Part shown: positions 1-11,464 of the stretch, piece by piece | Layout of the letters: each line of letters begins with the position of its first letter | Position numbering within the stretch: position 1 is the stretch's first letter | Origin: Lepeophtheirus salmonis | Taxonomy: Eukaryota; Arthropoda; Copepoda; Siphonostomatoida; Caligidae | DNA: 64,000 nt | Reading direction: 5' to 3' | NCBI RefSeq assembly: GCF_016086655.4 | Contig: NC_052136.2 | Span: 18,662,001-18,726,000, forward strand | Notes under the pieces: model-generated | What the model saw: only the letters and a program-made list of their open reading frames with translations | Database searches by the model: none | What the model was told of the DNA's origin: nothing | Translations under genes and position numbers: made by a program

Positions 1-750
1 CATGAGTTTGATGAAATTTGACCTTAGATTTAGAAGAGTGTTATTATTTTTCTTTTTCAATGCTGATATCATCATTATTTAATTATTAGAAAGAGAAGAT
101 CTAGTCAGTGGTATCGCTAGCCCTTTTTTTGGCAGAAGGAGTGGTTTAAACTCCACCAAAAAATTTTATATTATGATAGGTGTATGAAAGTAAAAAGAAA
201 CCTACTATTTTTCCAATAAATGGCTTTGGTAATGTGTATTTGGCGTTGTATAAGTGCCATCGATATACACGAGATGGTTTAGAAAGAAAAAAAAGTAATT
301 TTCTGCTTGTTTGACTCGGTATCGTTTGAGCAAGCATCAAAGATGTACACAAGGAAAGAGAAAATACGTCATCCTATATTTTACAGTTTTTCTTCAAACA
401 AGGCAAAATGTAAGCCAGACAGCTGAAAAAGTGAATAGGGATTATAGCCTTCTACTGTAACAGCCCATCCCGCAGTATTTTGAGAATGATACAATGAACT
501 GTTTTGATTGCTAAGGAAATAAGTATTAATGGAAATCCATTAAAATAATAGATTACTTTTTACTACACCTATTAAATATATATTGTGTACAAGTTGCCAT
601 TTCTGTTCAAGTTGGAATTCAATAAGCAAATTGTAAAAGTTACAACAAAAAATGAAATAAATAATTATTTATAATGAATTATCCTATGGATTGTCAATAT
701 ATTAATGATGTAATTTTTGATTATTTGAATGAGATAAATTACTAATTGAC
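1..750. other. AT-rich stretch, no gene recognised
   Basis: I see no domain, RNA gene or repeat boundary here. Open frames are short and read like chance in AT-rich DNA. Confidence 0.5.
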
Positions 751-880
751 AGAGGTTGGTAATTGAACTTGAGACTTAAGACTAAACTAAGACTTGAGTA
801 CATATTTTGAGGACTGCCATCTGTATTTGATCTCAGAGGGAAAGACTCGCTTCTTGACTCGGACTCGAAACCTAATACTT
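750..880. repeat. Degenerate GACTTG/GACTCG word tract
   Basis: The stretch is built from imperfect repeats of six- to eight-base words such as gacttgag, gactaag, gactcgg and ctcgaaac. Similar tracts recur near 27.37-27.43, 45.07-45.26, 45.54-45.61, 46.42-46.48 and 48.12-48.21 kb. They look like short-period satellites or pieces of repeat elements. An open frame of 76 codons on the minus strand crosses it and is probably incidental. Confidence 0.4.
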
Positions 881-1189
881 GCAACTTTTTCGTTCTAAAA
901 AAAGAAAAAAAACTTATTTCTTGTGATGCCATCCTTATGAATTAATGATGGAGTCGTTCCAATATTACCTGTCCTATGAAATACACCAGAAAAATAAGGA
1001 CAAACACAACATTAACTCTTAGTACTTGTGATGAAGATAATGAACTAATTCATAAAATGTCGATAAATATATAAATAATGGAACTTTGGACTATTACAAT
1101 AAAATTTATTAATTGCTAAGTTTGTATCGGTCCTTTGTGAACAATGAACATCTTTTATAAAACCTGGTTTGTGAGCTGAGAAAGGTTGT

Positions 1190-2040
1190 GCCCAGTGTAG
1201 GTTCAGGGGTTCTATTGGTCCTGGCCTCGCTTCTTTTATTCCAACGGTCTGGGTCCCGCTTCTTTTTTATGCAGGCTCAGTTTGGCAACAAACACATAAA
1301 ATAAGTGGCGTCGTTAGAAAATTCGTACCCAGGAAATGATATTAGATAGATGCTCCAAGTTTCAGAAGTGGCGCTCAAAACTAAGGTTGCATAAGACAAT
1401 GCTTTTCAAAGTGAGGTCGTGAGGGGAGGCTAGGGGGGTTGCAGAGGAAGACGGACAATTGAAGATTGCTTTCAGTCTAATCATACATAGTACACCTGTT
1501 TTGAATGAAGGGAGCCTCAGCTAAAAATGTAATAGTGTAGGGAGCCTTGCCATAGTAAAGTTAGGGAAACTTTGGCTTAAGGAATATGATAGTTATCATA
1601 CTATAGGACTCCGACAAGCATAGTAACGGATCCAGATCCATAATCTACCCCACCTCTTCCCTCTTTTATTTATACCGTATGGTGCCTAAAGCTACTTTTC
1701 CAGGTTCATAAGAATCCCTTAGTTATTGACGCTGTCAACGTATAAAAATCATTTGAAAATGATGCAATTGCAAATAAAAAAAAATCCAAAAATGACTTAC
1801 TAATTAAAGCTAATTAATTTAATATAATATACATTTTATTTATACATTTTATATAGAAACAAAACACAAGAACCGAGACCGATAAGCAATATATTGCGGT
1901 TTCTGTTCGACTTTGGTGGTTCCGGTCTCTTTTTGTAGATTCTTGTCTCTTTTCGACTTTGTCAGTTCTGGTGGTTCAACAACCAAAAACGCTTGTACCG
2001 CTAGAACTTCTAGACCGATAAGGGCACAACCTTGGAGCTG
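1190..2040 (+). repeat. Dispersed repeat R1, copy 1
   Basis: This is the plus-oriented copy of a roughly 0.85-kb repeat found again inverted at 10.6-11.46 kb and shortened at 63.17-63.56 kb. Each copy has two flanking tracts rich in the words GGTTCT, GGTCCTGG, AGAACC and GAGACCG (here 1200-1290 and 1869-2035). Between them lies a body with recognisable landmarks: a ttttcaaagtgag block near 1408, a tagttagggaaac block near 1560, and a taccgtatggtgcc block near 1672. The tract at 1869 contains the motif aagaaccgagaccgataagc, also present at 63.18 and 63.45 kb. No protein is visible. It is probably a non-autonomous transposon. Confidence 0.6.
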
Positions 2041-2044
2041 GATA

Positions 2045-3200
2045 AAGAAGAAACCCCAAAAATAAAACCTCTTAAATTATCCATTTACCATTTCCATTGG
2101 TTTAGTAAAACTTTAAGGATCTTTAAAACACTCCAAATTTTGCAATTGTTTTTATTTTAGAATTATTTAGTGAGGAATGCCAATTTTATAATATCCAGAA
2201 GATTTACAGCAAAAAATCCCAAGAATCAACACGCAAATCCCAAGAAAATAATAAAAGTTGACTGAATATCAATACAATTTGACGCTCACCTAGAATCAGT
2301 TATATTCTGTGTTATTTTTTACCTTCAATACGTAATGAATGCTGATAATTGTATAAAATAATTTTCTATATACGTTTTAAGATACACCATATATTAAAAT
2401 TGAGTTTGATTTTCCCAATTAATGAAACAAAAAAATAATTAGGGGCAATTATTTATTCATAGTTTCATTTAGAAAAAAAGGAATTAAATATTCATAATTA
2501 GGAAAAATACAAAACCTATAGAATATAAAAATAAAAATATGTTTAATTAAAAACAAATCAACCCTGGAAATTAAGGAATAATAAATGAAAGGTAATTTTT
2601 GAAAAGTTTAATAGATATTTTTCGTAGTCCAAAGTTTTAAATTGGTAAAATAAATGGCCTTATTTGGCATAAATGAACAATTAAAGTAGATTTAATAATA
2701 ATGATTAGATACTTGCTGTCGAAAAACGAGATTTGAGTAGTAAAAATGAAGAGAAACATAAATACGCGTAATACGTGGGACCAAAGGATAATATGTATTT
2801 TTGCAGCATGTTTGGAACTAAAATAATCATACCATGAGGCAAGTTAGATAAATATTCTCGAAATACTGTTACAAAATTATATGTTTCATCTATAATACTG
2901 AATAAAATAAAAATCCTGTAACTGTATTTAAATGGATTTTTTTGAAGAAACAACATAAAAAAAAAAAAAAAATTCTGACATTTTGCATATTTTCAAATCA
3001 AAACGCGTCCATCAAGGACCATTTTTTTGGACCTTTGTTGGTTATTTTTATGTTTAGAGGGATAAAATGCAAAAAAAAAAAATATATATATATATATGTA
3101 TACATCCGGCAATACCTAGTTCTCAATTTTTGTCATTACGGTACACCCTCATATATTTATACTATATATGCAGATATCTATAGTATAAATTATCCTTATT
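2045..3200. other. AT-rich stretch, no gene recognised
   Basis: Only simple sequence stands out: an A run near 2958-2972, and an A run followed by a short TA repeat near 3071-3098. The open frames on both strands have low-complexity content and match no family I know. Confidence 0.5.
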
Positions 3201-3204
3201 AATA

Positions 3205-3600
3205 CTGGAGTGAACAAACTATCTCAAAGATAGTGTATGAAAAATTAAAAATATTTTATTTATATTTAAAATTCTAAGCTAAAACGATTTACTATAAACT
3301 ATTATCATATAATTCTATTGAAAAAACCTCCTGGTATACAACATTTTTTGTTTTTTCTGTCTATTTGATGTAAATATAATCAAATCTGCACTTTCTTTTG
3401 ACATTCTCAAAAATTCAACATACAATTGACCCTTTGAAAATACTGATTCTGGTCAATGTCAAACATTTTTTGTCAAATGTTTGACATTGTGATTTATTTA
3501 TTGTCATTGCCATTTCAAACTTGCCATGTTCCTTCTTCAAACATAACGAAGACACATACTCAAACTAACTCACCAATCCCCTTTTTCCTTCATTTACTTA
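3205..3600 (+). repeat. Dispersed repeat R4, copy 1
   Basis: About 390 bp here is matched, in inverted orientation, by 43035-43420. Shared landmarks in order are an aaactatct-caaagatag block, an acgatttactataaac block, cctcctggtatac, a block on a Ca-rich aaatctgcacttcc theme, actgattttggtcaat and tcaaatgtttgac. No coding potential is visible. The even match along the whole length suggests one non-autonomous element, not a chance low-complexity match. Confidence 0.6.
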
Positions 3601-3604
3601 ATTC

Positions 3605-4689
3605 CCTTTTTTATTCAAATTGAATATACGTTTTCCCTTTTTCCGTTCGTCCAATAATTATTTTTTTTGGATTTTTAATTTTTTTTATGCGTTTGCGAAT
3701 GGACAACCCATACCTTAAAAAAAACTGTGAGACACGTAAAATCGATCTTGTTATATGGAAAAAATCCACTTATTAGCTATAAAACAAACTTGCCCTCCAG
3801 AGCCCATGAATTATGTCTGATCAGAATGAAACATAGCCTTACATACGTACCTTAGAATTATACACAACTTTTATTTTATCTTTCAAGTCTGTACCTGTCT
3901 CAGTTTATGATATAAATGCGTTTTGATCATTGTTTTTCTAAGTGGGACAAACATTAGCCACATACATAATCTTTTTTTAATACAAATATTGTTCTATAAG
4001 ACGTCTTACGTGTCCGATTCGGACTCATCCTTCATGTTCAAGACGGGACCAATATATCCCTACTAATTGTTAATGAGTATTATGAGGCACATTGTAAAGT
4101 TCAAATGTACAGAGTAATTATATTACATCTGAATTCTTTATAAATGCGTAGTTTTAATTGATCAAAATGAAATGATATAATCTATTAATAGTTGGTAATT
4201 AGAATAAATGATGATGTAATTAAATAAAACGTAATGAGACGTAGTAATTGTGAAGTTGTACACAATATATATATTTTTTTATCTCTCAGAAATACGGAAA
4301 TAATATAAGTATTATCTATAAGTAAAAAAACCTAAAAAAAATGAGTAGAGTTATTGGGTGTGGTACAATGTGAGATGACAAAAATCCTAGATATTTATTA
4401 TATGTCCTTGGAGACCTTTTTCTTCTACTGTTGTTTCGACCCGAGGAATTACAAATTCGGGTGGCTTTTAGCGTGAGCATGGCCTGGGGCAAATATGTAT
4501 ATGGGATATTCTTTACTTCCTTTCATTTTTGAAAATTTGAAGATATTTATGATATGTTTATACATTTATTTTTTTCAATATATGTGACCCGTAAATATAA
4601 AAGTAAGCTGCAAGTATTTTTCTCAAAATGGACTATGGATTGCAAATTTATTATTTGATGAATCATTATCTTCCATTTCTATCAGCGAA
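3605..4689. other. AT-rich stretch, no gene recognised
   Basis: I see no gene. A small imperfect hairpin, acccga...tcgggt, lies near 4440-4464. It is too short to interpret. Confidence 0.4.
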
Positions 4690-5023
4690 ATATTATGATT
4701 AATCCTTTGATATAGCTGCAAATTGCACAGAAAGTAGTAAAAATTGATAGTCACAATATTAGTACCACATATTTTATTTGAAAGACTACAAATTTGTAGC
4801 TAATATAAGGCTCTTAAATCAAATAAAGATTATAAACAATAGTTAAAACTACCTATACTCATCCCAGAAATTTGAATACAAAGACCACAATTAACTTCAA
4901 TATGTTTGTGTGAATATTGGGCAGTACCTATTTCAGAATATATGAATTAAAAAAGTAATTTGGATATTTATCTTTTTTATGATTTTTGCTCAATATTGTT
5001 TATATCTTGATGCACCACATAAA
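4690..5023 (+). repeat. Dispersed repeat R6, copy 1
   Basis: This repeat matches 9160-9450 in the same orientation (landmarks aaattgata-tcacaat, ttttatttgaaag, cttaaatcaaa-aaag, ttgacttaaatatgt). It ends in a characteristic block, gatttttg-tcaa-attg, followed by ttttgatgcacca. The terminal block alone recurs near 26.89 and 61.96 kb. The copy stops directly at a mariner terminus at 5024. Confidence 0.5.
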
Positions 5024-5880
5024 CAGGGTAGGGCATCAAAAAATGGACTCGAGATATAGTTGTAGAAATGTATCTATGATTTTATATACTGAATTATAGG
5101 CAAAAAAATAATTTTATAAAACATGTAGACGAGGTTTTTACAAAACTTTATTCACTCAATATGGCCAACTTTAGCCTTTACACGTCGCCTGAAGGCCATG
5201 CAGGAGTTGATGACAAACTCCCCTGACAAGTTATCCCATGTAGTCCTATGGAGGACTTCAGTGAGTCCACATTTGGGTGTGAGATCCTGTTGGTTTCTCT
5301 CTCTAAAGTCATCATACAGAAAAGTCTAGTGGGTTCAAATTTAGTGAGGAAGGGGTCACCTCTCTTTGTACCAGAATCAAGCCATATCTGTACATAACTT
5401 TTGGCATTTGGCGGATGTGTGAGAGGGGACCCGTTCCTGAGTACACAAGTAGTTACTCTCCGAGTACTTGGTTTTCAGCCATGGAAAGATAGTAGGCCTC
5501 ATAGCCTATTTTCTATCCAGTCTTGAAAAAAACAACAACGGAGGGATCTTATTTCCAACAGAAGCTACAACTCCAAGGACATTTGGGTCGAATATTTGGT
5601 GTAATAAACCACTTGGACTTCTTTTGTTTCTGCAAACCAGCAATCGTTCCTGCGGTTGTGAAATTGATCAAGTGTGAAAATCTTCTTGTCTGATAAAATT
5701 TTCACAATTTACCCATTAGCCTTGATACATGTGAGGATTTTATTGCATCATCGAGCCTCCTGGCTTTCATACCCTCTGTCACAAGAGATCTATTGAGTCT
5801 TACGCAACAAAAGTCATTTTGAATCTCGTCAAGGACTGCTTTATGAGCACAATGACGGTGATTAAGGTCATCAATTGTGG
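5024..5880 (-). mobile_element. Mariner transposase remnant
   Basis: Reading the minus strand in several frames gives the order of a Tc1/mariner transposase. A region like SDKKIFTLDQFHNRRND, around the first catalytic aspartate, lies near 5620-5690. A decayed TG-PLSH region, where the family has a Q/N-D-G-A-P-H-T motif, lies near 5410. An L-NPLDFSV block and the usual C-terminal SHPN-DSLK segment follow towards 5250. Stops and frameshifts interrupt it throughout and the N-terminal third is missing. The left end at 5024 (cagggtagggcatcaaaaaa) resembles the terminal repeat of the element at 36.2-39.2 kb at about 20 of 27 positions, so the two are probably one lineage. No right end was found. 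It is dead. Confidence 0.7.
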
Positions 5881-5884
5881 AAAA

Positions 5885-6590
5885 TTTTGAGGAAATAATA
5901 GAAAAAAGAATGGTGCAACCATCATCAGCATTTTTGATTGACAGGGAGATAAATATTAAAGAAAAAAATCCTTTAAAAATAATGAATTTCTTTTTTACAA
6001 CAAATTAAATGTTGTTTTTCTTATTCATCGACTCTACTCTACCTTTTAAAAAAGTCAACACAACACGTGAGACGATGTAAAAAATATGAAAAAAGATATA
6101 ATTCGTTTTTCTTGTATCCTTGGGATCAAACATATATAGAAGAAGGATAAAATGCTATTGTATTTTTTTTTAAAGTTTTTTTGTGCAAAAGGTTAATGTT
6201 TGTTCATCTGTAGTTATTAAAAAAACAAAAACTATTGGGTTAATCGTTTTAGTATCATACTCAAGGGTTTGCGGAAATACAAAAACTTGTAACATAATAA
6301 TATCCTCTCTAATAATAGTTATTATCTAATAACCACACAAATTAATTTTTTCTATACACACAATTAGAAAGAAACGATACAAAAATTAATTAATTTAATA
6401 ACCAGGAAGAAAGTTCAATTTGTTTATTTTTTGTGAGGAGAAAGTGAATTCATGTGCCAATCATGGAAAATAAAATAATTGACGTTCAAAAATTGGGCTA
6501 CAATTTAAAACATGCTACAAATCATCCTACAAAAACATAAGTCATGCAAATCAATGAGGAACTCTATTTTGAAATGATTCATTGTCAGGT
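5885..6590. other. AT-rich stretch, no gene recognised
   Basis: No gene, repeat boundary or motif was recognised. It contains several T and A runs. Confidence 0.4.
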
Positions 6591-6594
6591 TTGA

Positions 6595-6860
6595 ACTTGT
6601 TTACACTTTTTACGTTTATTCATTCATACCGGGATGGTCTGAGATGTTTCCGACCTCAACGCGAAAATGACAGCAGTCGTAAATAAGAGCTACGTACATC
6701 TATCTAACATCTGTTGACATTTACTCAACAAAGTTTCAGGCATTTTGGAGGCACAGTTGTTGTTTAACAGCCGTTTGAGTGACTTGATGTGAGTGATTTT
6801 TGTAAAAACGGGCAAAATTAAGTTTCATTAAATATTTGTTTTTGAAAGTGTAACTTTTAA
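6595..6860 (+). mobile_element. Possible 5' end of a mariner element
   Basis: The stretch ends in gcaaaattaagtttcat...aaatatttg, which would read K-I-K-F-H...I-K-Y-L-F-L-K. That resembles the first residues of mariner transposases (a short D/E-K-x-x-F-R-V-x-I-K-x-x-x-L-x-G pattern). The leader upstream has the feel of a mariner 5' untranslated region. The rest of the gene is absent. A block at 7128-7150 (gaaacttttcagacaagc) resembles the 3' terminal repeat of the short mariners at 19.7 and 22.1 kb and could be the other end. Both assignments are tentative. Confidence 0.3.
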
Positions 6861-7319
6861 ATAGATTAAAACAATAGTAGTCATATAAAGGCTTTTTGAG
6901 TTAAAAATTGACGCGTCAAAGTCAAGCCAACTCGGAGTAACTAAGCCAAAAACCAAAAGTGTCTCGCGAATAATTATTATGTAGAGAAAAACGCCGTCTA
7001 CTATTTGGACAGGTTACAAGAGATGGAGATATCGCTGTGAAAAGTGTGTAAAACTACACAGAAACAATTTTGAAAAATGGAATAAAATAATTCAGAAAAA
7101 ATTCTTCTATCTTTGTTAGAATGGAAACTTTTCAGACAAGCTACGTACGTTCATTTCTGGAAAATTTCCGTTCAGGGCAATGGTGGCTGGAGTTTATTTT
7201 CAATTTGTAGGGGGAGGAAAATTATGATTGGGATGAGGGTAGGGCCGTGACAAGGAATTTTATTAGGGTCAGAGGATGGACAATTTCTAGAGAATGTTTT
7301 TTTGTGAGCAGAAACTTTG

Positions 7320-7690
7320 CAAAAAACTTTTTTGTTGAATGCCATTTTTCCGAACGGTCACTTTGCCACAATGATACATTGCCGAATCACCACTTTGCCG
7401 CAATGACACATTGCGGAATCACCACTTTGCCAAATATACACTTTATCGAATTTTTCACTTTTCCAAATGGTCGGTTTGTCGAACGATCCCTTTGCTGATA
7501 AAACAATAAATATATGTTAGGATTGCAATACAGTGTAATTAAGATTCCCATTTATATTACTCCAATTTAAGAGGATTAAAAATATAATTAATTGACACGA
7601 ATTGAAATGATTAAGAGTTGATTGGTTAATAACTTATTCATTTCATTATGTGGATGGTTCATCAGTTGGCTTGAAGTGCTTAAAGGAATC
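7320..7690 (+). repeat. CACTTTGCCGAAT minisatellite with AT-rich tail (R7, copy 1)
   Basis: From about 7335 to 7495 the sequence is a degenerate tandem repeat of units like cactttgccgaatc, with a double unit of about 32-34 bp visible twice. It is followed by an AT-rich tail with the block attaagag-tgattggttaat...ttcatttcattatgtggatgg. The same order, array then tail, recurs at 8310-8600. The peptide repeats in the overlapping open frame result from the tandem DNA and are not evidence of a gene. Confidence 0.55.
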
Positions 7691-7839
7691 GTTGTGACAC
7701 AAATCATAACAATTGTTGAGTAACAAATGTACCATTGCATAATTATGAAAACACTTTTTTTCGGTAAGTAATTGGTTTTTTTAAAATTTGTTTTATTGAG
7801 GAGAATCCCCGAAACAATTTTCAAGTCATTGCTTAGTAT

Positions 7840-8066
7840 GAACGTTATTGATTCCCCCCTCAAGAAGCATTGTAAAATTAAAACCCAAAATTGTTTTCGA
7901 TCCATTGCTACGTAAATATCAAAGAGTAGCGTATCACTTAGCACAATAACTTCCAAACTAAAGAATAGATGGTCATGTAATTTTGAAGGTTGGTACTAAC
8001 TGAAAATGAGGGGAATTAAGAAAATAGCGCCATCTTTGTGTGAAGCCTGGAAATCACGTCGTTACT
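7840..8066 (-). mobile_element. Mariner lineage A, 5' fragment
   Basis: On the minus strand the peptide MDRKQFWVLILQCFLRG (about 7905-7846) matches MDQKQFLVLILQYFLLG of the copy at 22.25 kb and is the N-terminus of a mariner transposase. The leader upstream, reading away from 7910 to 8066, shares the block agatggcgctattttt and a taacgacgtgattt end with the copies at 19.74 and 22.09 kb. The open frame that carries the peptide continues to 7588, but that part runs into the R7 repeat tail and is not transposase. Only the first helix-turn-helix segment survives. Confidence 0.6.
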
Positions 8067-8309
8067 TCGCAAACACAAAAATATAACGACATAAATAAAC
8101 ATATTTTATTTATTGTTTCTCAATGGGACCTGTGTTTTCTAGGTTTCTCGTATCATGACGCATCCATCTTGAGAATTATAGAGTCAGAAACCATAATTAA
8201 TTAATCAACACTTAATCATTGCAATTCTTGGCGAATAATTAAACTTAATGTCTCTTAAAATTTGAGTAACATGAATCTTATGAAAATAATTATATATATT
8301 ATTTTTTCG

Positions 8310-8600
8310 ACAATGGGGTTTTTCGGCAATTTGCCCTAGTTTGGACAATTTTGACAAAATATTTTTTTTCGTGTGTGGCCACTTTGCCGAATACTATTTT
8401 GCTAAATGATTACTTTGCCGAAAATAATGATAAATATACTGCAAAACTACGAAATTATGATTTTAATTTTTAAAGATGAAATATTTGCACAAACTCCAAT
8501 GATTAAGTGTCCATTAGTTAATTATTAATTCATTCATGTCATTATAAGGATGTTTTAACAGATGGTTGGAACTACATACTATTAGAAAAAAATTATTATG
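8310..8600 (+). repeat. TTTGCCGAA minisatellite with AT-rich tail (R7, copy 2)
   Basis: Units such as cactttgccgaatac and attactttgccgaaaat lie at about 8320-8425. They are followed by the tail attaagtgtccattagttaatta...ttcattcatgtcattataaggatg, which matches the tail of the copy at 7.3-7.7 kb. The two copies are direct repeats about 0.95 kb apart and enclose the mariner fragment at 7840-8066. Confidence 0.5.
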
Positions 8601-8789
8601 TGCAAAAAAAAATAATGATGTAATATTTTTTACTGCTAAACCGAATACATAAATTATAAAAAGAACAATTTTTGACTCGTCTAATAATATTTGAGACGGT
8701 ACAAGAGGTCAGCAATTGGGTAATTTCAATCGAAAAATCCATTTTTATAAAAATTAAATTAGCTTATAGCAGGCTACATACGGCTTGAG

Positions 8790-9150
8790 AGGCCTCAATC
8801 TTTGCTAAATTTACTTTTTGGATTGTCTTGAGAAGAAAAGGTGTTTAAACTTCATGCAAGAAAATCTAAAGTATATAGATGTAAATCTTGTGTATTTTTT
8901 AGCAGGCCCGTTTTTATTTTAGGAATTGGTACTCTGAAAAATGAGATTTCTTTTCCTTAACTGTTGTCATTAATTTCCTTTCCTACTAGATTCGTAACTT
9001 ATTGAACATTCGTGTTTGCTCGTAAATGATGGAAAGTAACATTGAGGGAGTTTCGCAGACTTATAATTGTAAGTATTTGTTGGACTCAGAATAGAATTGA
9101 AGATCGACATCAGAGTAATTCTTACTAACGTCCTTTTATAAATATTTCTA
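8790..9150 (+). repeat. Dispersed repeat R2, copy 1
   Basis: Landmarks shared with copies at 16.69, 30.62, 55.31, 58.37, 59.26, 59.8 and (inverted) 60.7 kb are, in order: a ttttttagc-ggcccgttttta block, ttttccttaactgttgtcatta, a tactacattcaattata-like block, tcgtgtttgctcgtaaa, aattgtaagtatttgttggactcag, and gatcgacatcagagtaattctta. On the minus strand the last part reads SKNYSDVDLQFYSESNK-LQL then stop. This copy is truncated just upstream of that reading frame and is followed directly by R6. Confidence 0.6.
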
Positions 9151-9159
9151 TAAACAAAG

Positions 9160-9450
9160 TATCCTTATCAATCTTTTGCATTTAAAGTAGCCAAAATTGA
9201 TATTCACAATAAAATAATGAGAAATTGCCAAATTTTATTTGAAAGGCCATCTCTTAAATCAAAGAAAGGTTTTTAAACAACATGTAGGTAAAATTATGAG
9301 GTAACATAACTAATCCAACAATTTAAATTTATAGCCTATAATTGACTTAAATATGTCTATGAGAGATGAAATAATAAATGATTGAAAGTTTCTCCTTTCT
9401 TGATTTTTGTTCAAGATTGATTTTATGTTGACACACCCCATATATGTTAC
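9160..9450 (+). repeat. Dispersed repeat R6, copy 2
   Basis: It matches 4690-5023 in the same orientation and ends with the same gatttttgttcaagattg block. Because it abuts R2, the two could be parts of one larger element, but the other R2 copies lack R6. Confidence 0.5.
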
Positions 9451-9799
9451 TTTTCCTTTTCAGAATTCCATAAGCAATTTTTTTAATAGATGGAAAACCT
9501 CAAAAAGAAGCCCTGGAGATAAATATTTATTGGTGAAACTGTAAAAGTATTTCTTTAGTCATTTCCGAACTGCTAATAACGAAAATGATAATAAGTAGGA
9601 TTGAAATCGGAATTCCAAGAAATCAAAATAGCAATTGTTCTGTCGTAATCTCTTGTTCTTCCTTTGAAAGGATATTGTTTTTCAAGAGGAGTTCATAATG
9701 CCTGCATTGTTCTTTAAAACAAAGCAAACATATTCAATCAGTTTGAATGGGATTTGTAGGGGGTTACGTATTACTTAAAAAATATAATTCAAGGCACTT

Positions 9800-10000
9800 T
9801 TCAATATATATATTATGTACACAAAGTATTACGCGGCAATGTCCAAAGTTCGTGGGCGTCGACAAACATTCAAATTTTGCTTTAATAATATAAAAGATAA
9901 CTCTTCAACAAATCCGGGATGTTACTTATCGTTTTTTATAAGCACACTCACACGTAGCTACTCACTCAATACTTGGACATTATCTCCTCAATAATATTAA
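9800..10000 (-). repeat. Dispersed repeat R3, copy 1
   Basis: Reading the minus strand, the sequence contains gagataatgtccaagtattg followed by gtagctacgtgtgagtgtgc and then an attattaaagcaaaatttg block. Parts of it recur at 10310-10465, 28365-28440, 29935-30000 and 59305-59360. Confidence 0.5.
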
Positions 10001-10309
10001 TAATAAAAGATTGAGAAGAAAAAATGTACAAAATTAAATTGTACAAGTTGTATTTTTTCGTCTTAAAATGTATTATTTAAATCAGAACAATACTACATTC
10101 TAATTGTAGTATAATTATCGATTATTACACTGGGCATTTGAACTCAACAATGTGCCTCATTATACTTATATTTAGGTAATATGTATTAACCTATTACAGA
10201 GGATAAGGTAATTAATTTACAATTACATTTAAGTATGAATTTTTCAATCTATATGAACATTTAGTCATTGATTTATGTTTATCCGTCTTCCGGAAAACTT
10301 TATTCAATA

Positions 10310-10465
10310 CAATCGGCAGTACTGGGCATTTTCCAGGAGCTCACAAGCATGGACAGTGAACATATCAATTTTGCTTTAATAATATAAAATATAAAAACCA
10401 CAACAAACCCCTCTAGGTGGGGAGATCTGGGGGAGGGGGCACACTCACACGTAGCTACAGTACTG
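10310..10465 (-). repeat. Dispersed repeat R3, partial copy 2
   Basis: This partial copy shares the attttgctttaataatataaaa and cacactcacacgtagctac blocks with 9.8-10.0 kb, in the same orientation. The two are local duplicates about 0.5 kb apart. Confidence 0.45.
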
Positions 10466-10599
10466 TTCGGTTGGGTTTAAGCAAATTCGGTTATATGTAC
10501 TTATAAAATCGGCAAAATATTTATAAATTATTCCTTTATAACATTAGAAAATTGTGAGACTGTCTACAATAGAAAAAAAAAAATCCTTAACCTCTATTC

Positions 10600-11460
10600 T
10601 TGAAAGTGCAGGGCAAGGTTGTGCTCTTATGGATCCTGCAGTTCTTGTGGTTTTGGTTCTTGAACCGCTAGAATCAAAACCAACAAAGTGGAATCGAGAC
10701 GCAATATGTTTGTTCTCGATCTCGGTTCTGGTGCTTTTGTTCCTATATAGAATATATAAAGAAAATACAATATATATTATCAAAATTAATTAGCTTGAAT
10801 TAATAGGTGAATTTTCTAAGTTGTTTTTTGTGTGCAATTGCATCGTTTTCCAGTGATTTTTGACGTGGTTTTATGTACCAGAAGGTGTAAATAAAAGAGA
10901 GAAGGGGTGGGGTAGATTATGAATCCATGTCCGCTACTAAGCTTGACAGATCCCTATAATACGATTACTATAATATTTTTTGGCCAGTGTTTCCCTAACT
11001 TTATTATGCTAAGGCCCCCATACTAGTACCTTTATAACTTAAGACCTCTTTATCCGAAACATTTGTAATATGTATGTGTAGACTGAAAACAATCCTTTAT
11101 TCTCCATCGTCTTGTGCCCCTTTCTCTAGCCTCTCCTCACGTCTCCCACATTGAAAACCATTGTCTTAGGCGACCTTAGTTTTGGGGGCCCTTCCTTGAA
11201 TTTGTGGTACAATGCACTCTGCATATAATGTAGCTGCGGCCCTGCTTGTATCTAATATCACTTTTTAGGCACAATTTTTCTAATGAACCCTTGTTTTAAG
11301 TACCTGTTACCAAATGTAGCTCTGTATAAAAAAGAACTGAGACCCAATACCGGAACCAATTAAGTGAACCGAGACTCGGACCAAAACCGTTGAAATGAAA
11401 GAACCGACAGCAGGACCGATAGAACCACTTAATATGAACGGGGCACAACTTTGGTGCAAG
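10600..11460 (-). repeat. Dispersed repeat R1, copy 2 (inverted)
   Basis: This is the reverse-complement match of 1190-2040. The two GGTTCT/AGAACC word tracts are at 10605-10750 and 11330-11455. The body between them keeps the ggtggggtagattatg, gtgtttccctaacttta and cctctcctcacgtc landmarks. The two overlapping 79-codon open frames near 10550-10790 lie on opposite strands of the same word tract and are not genes. Confidence 0.6.
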
Positions 11461-11464
11461 GGGT

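Noticed and set aside
7247..7498. 83-codon frame with repeated peptides
   Set aside because: The peptide repeats come from the CACTTTGCCGAAT tandem DNA.
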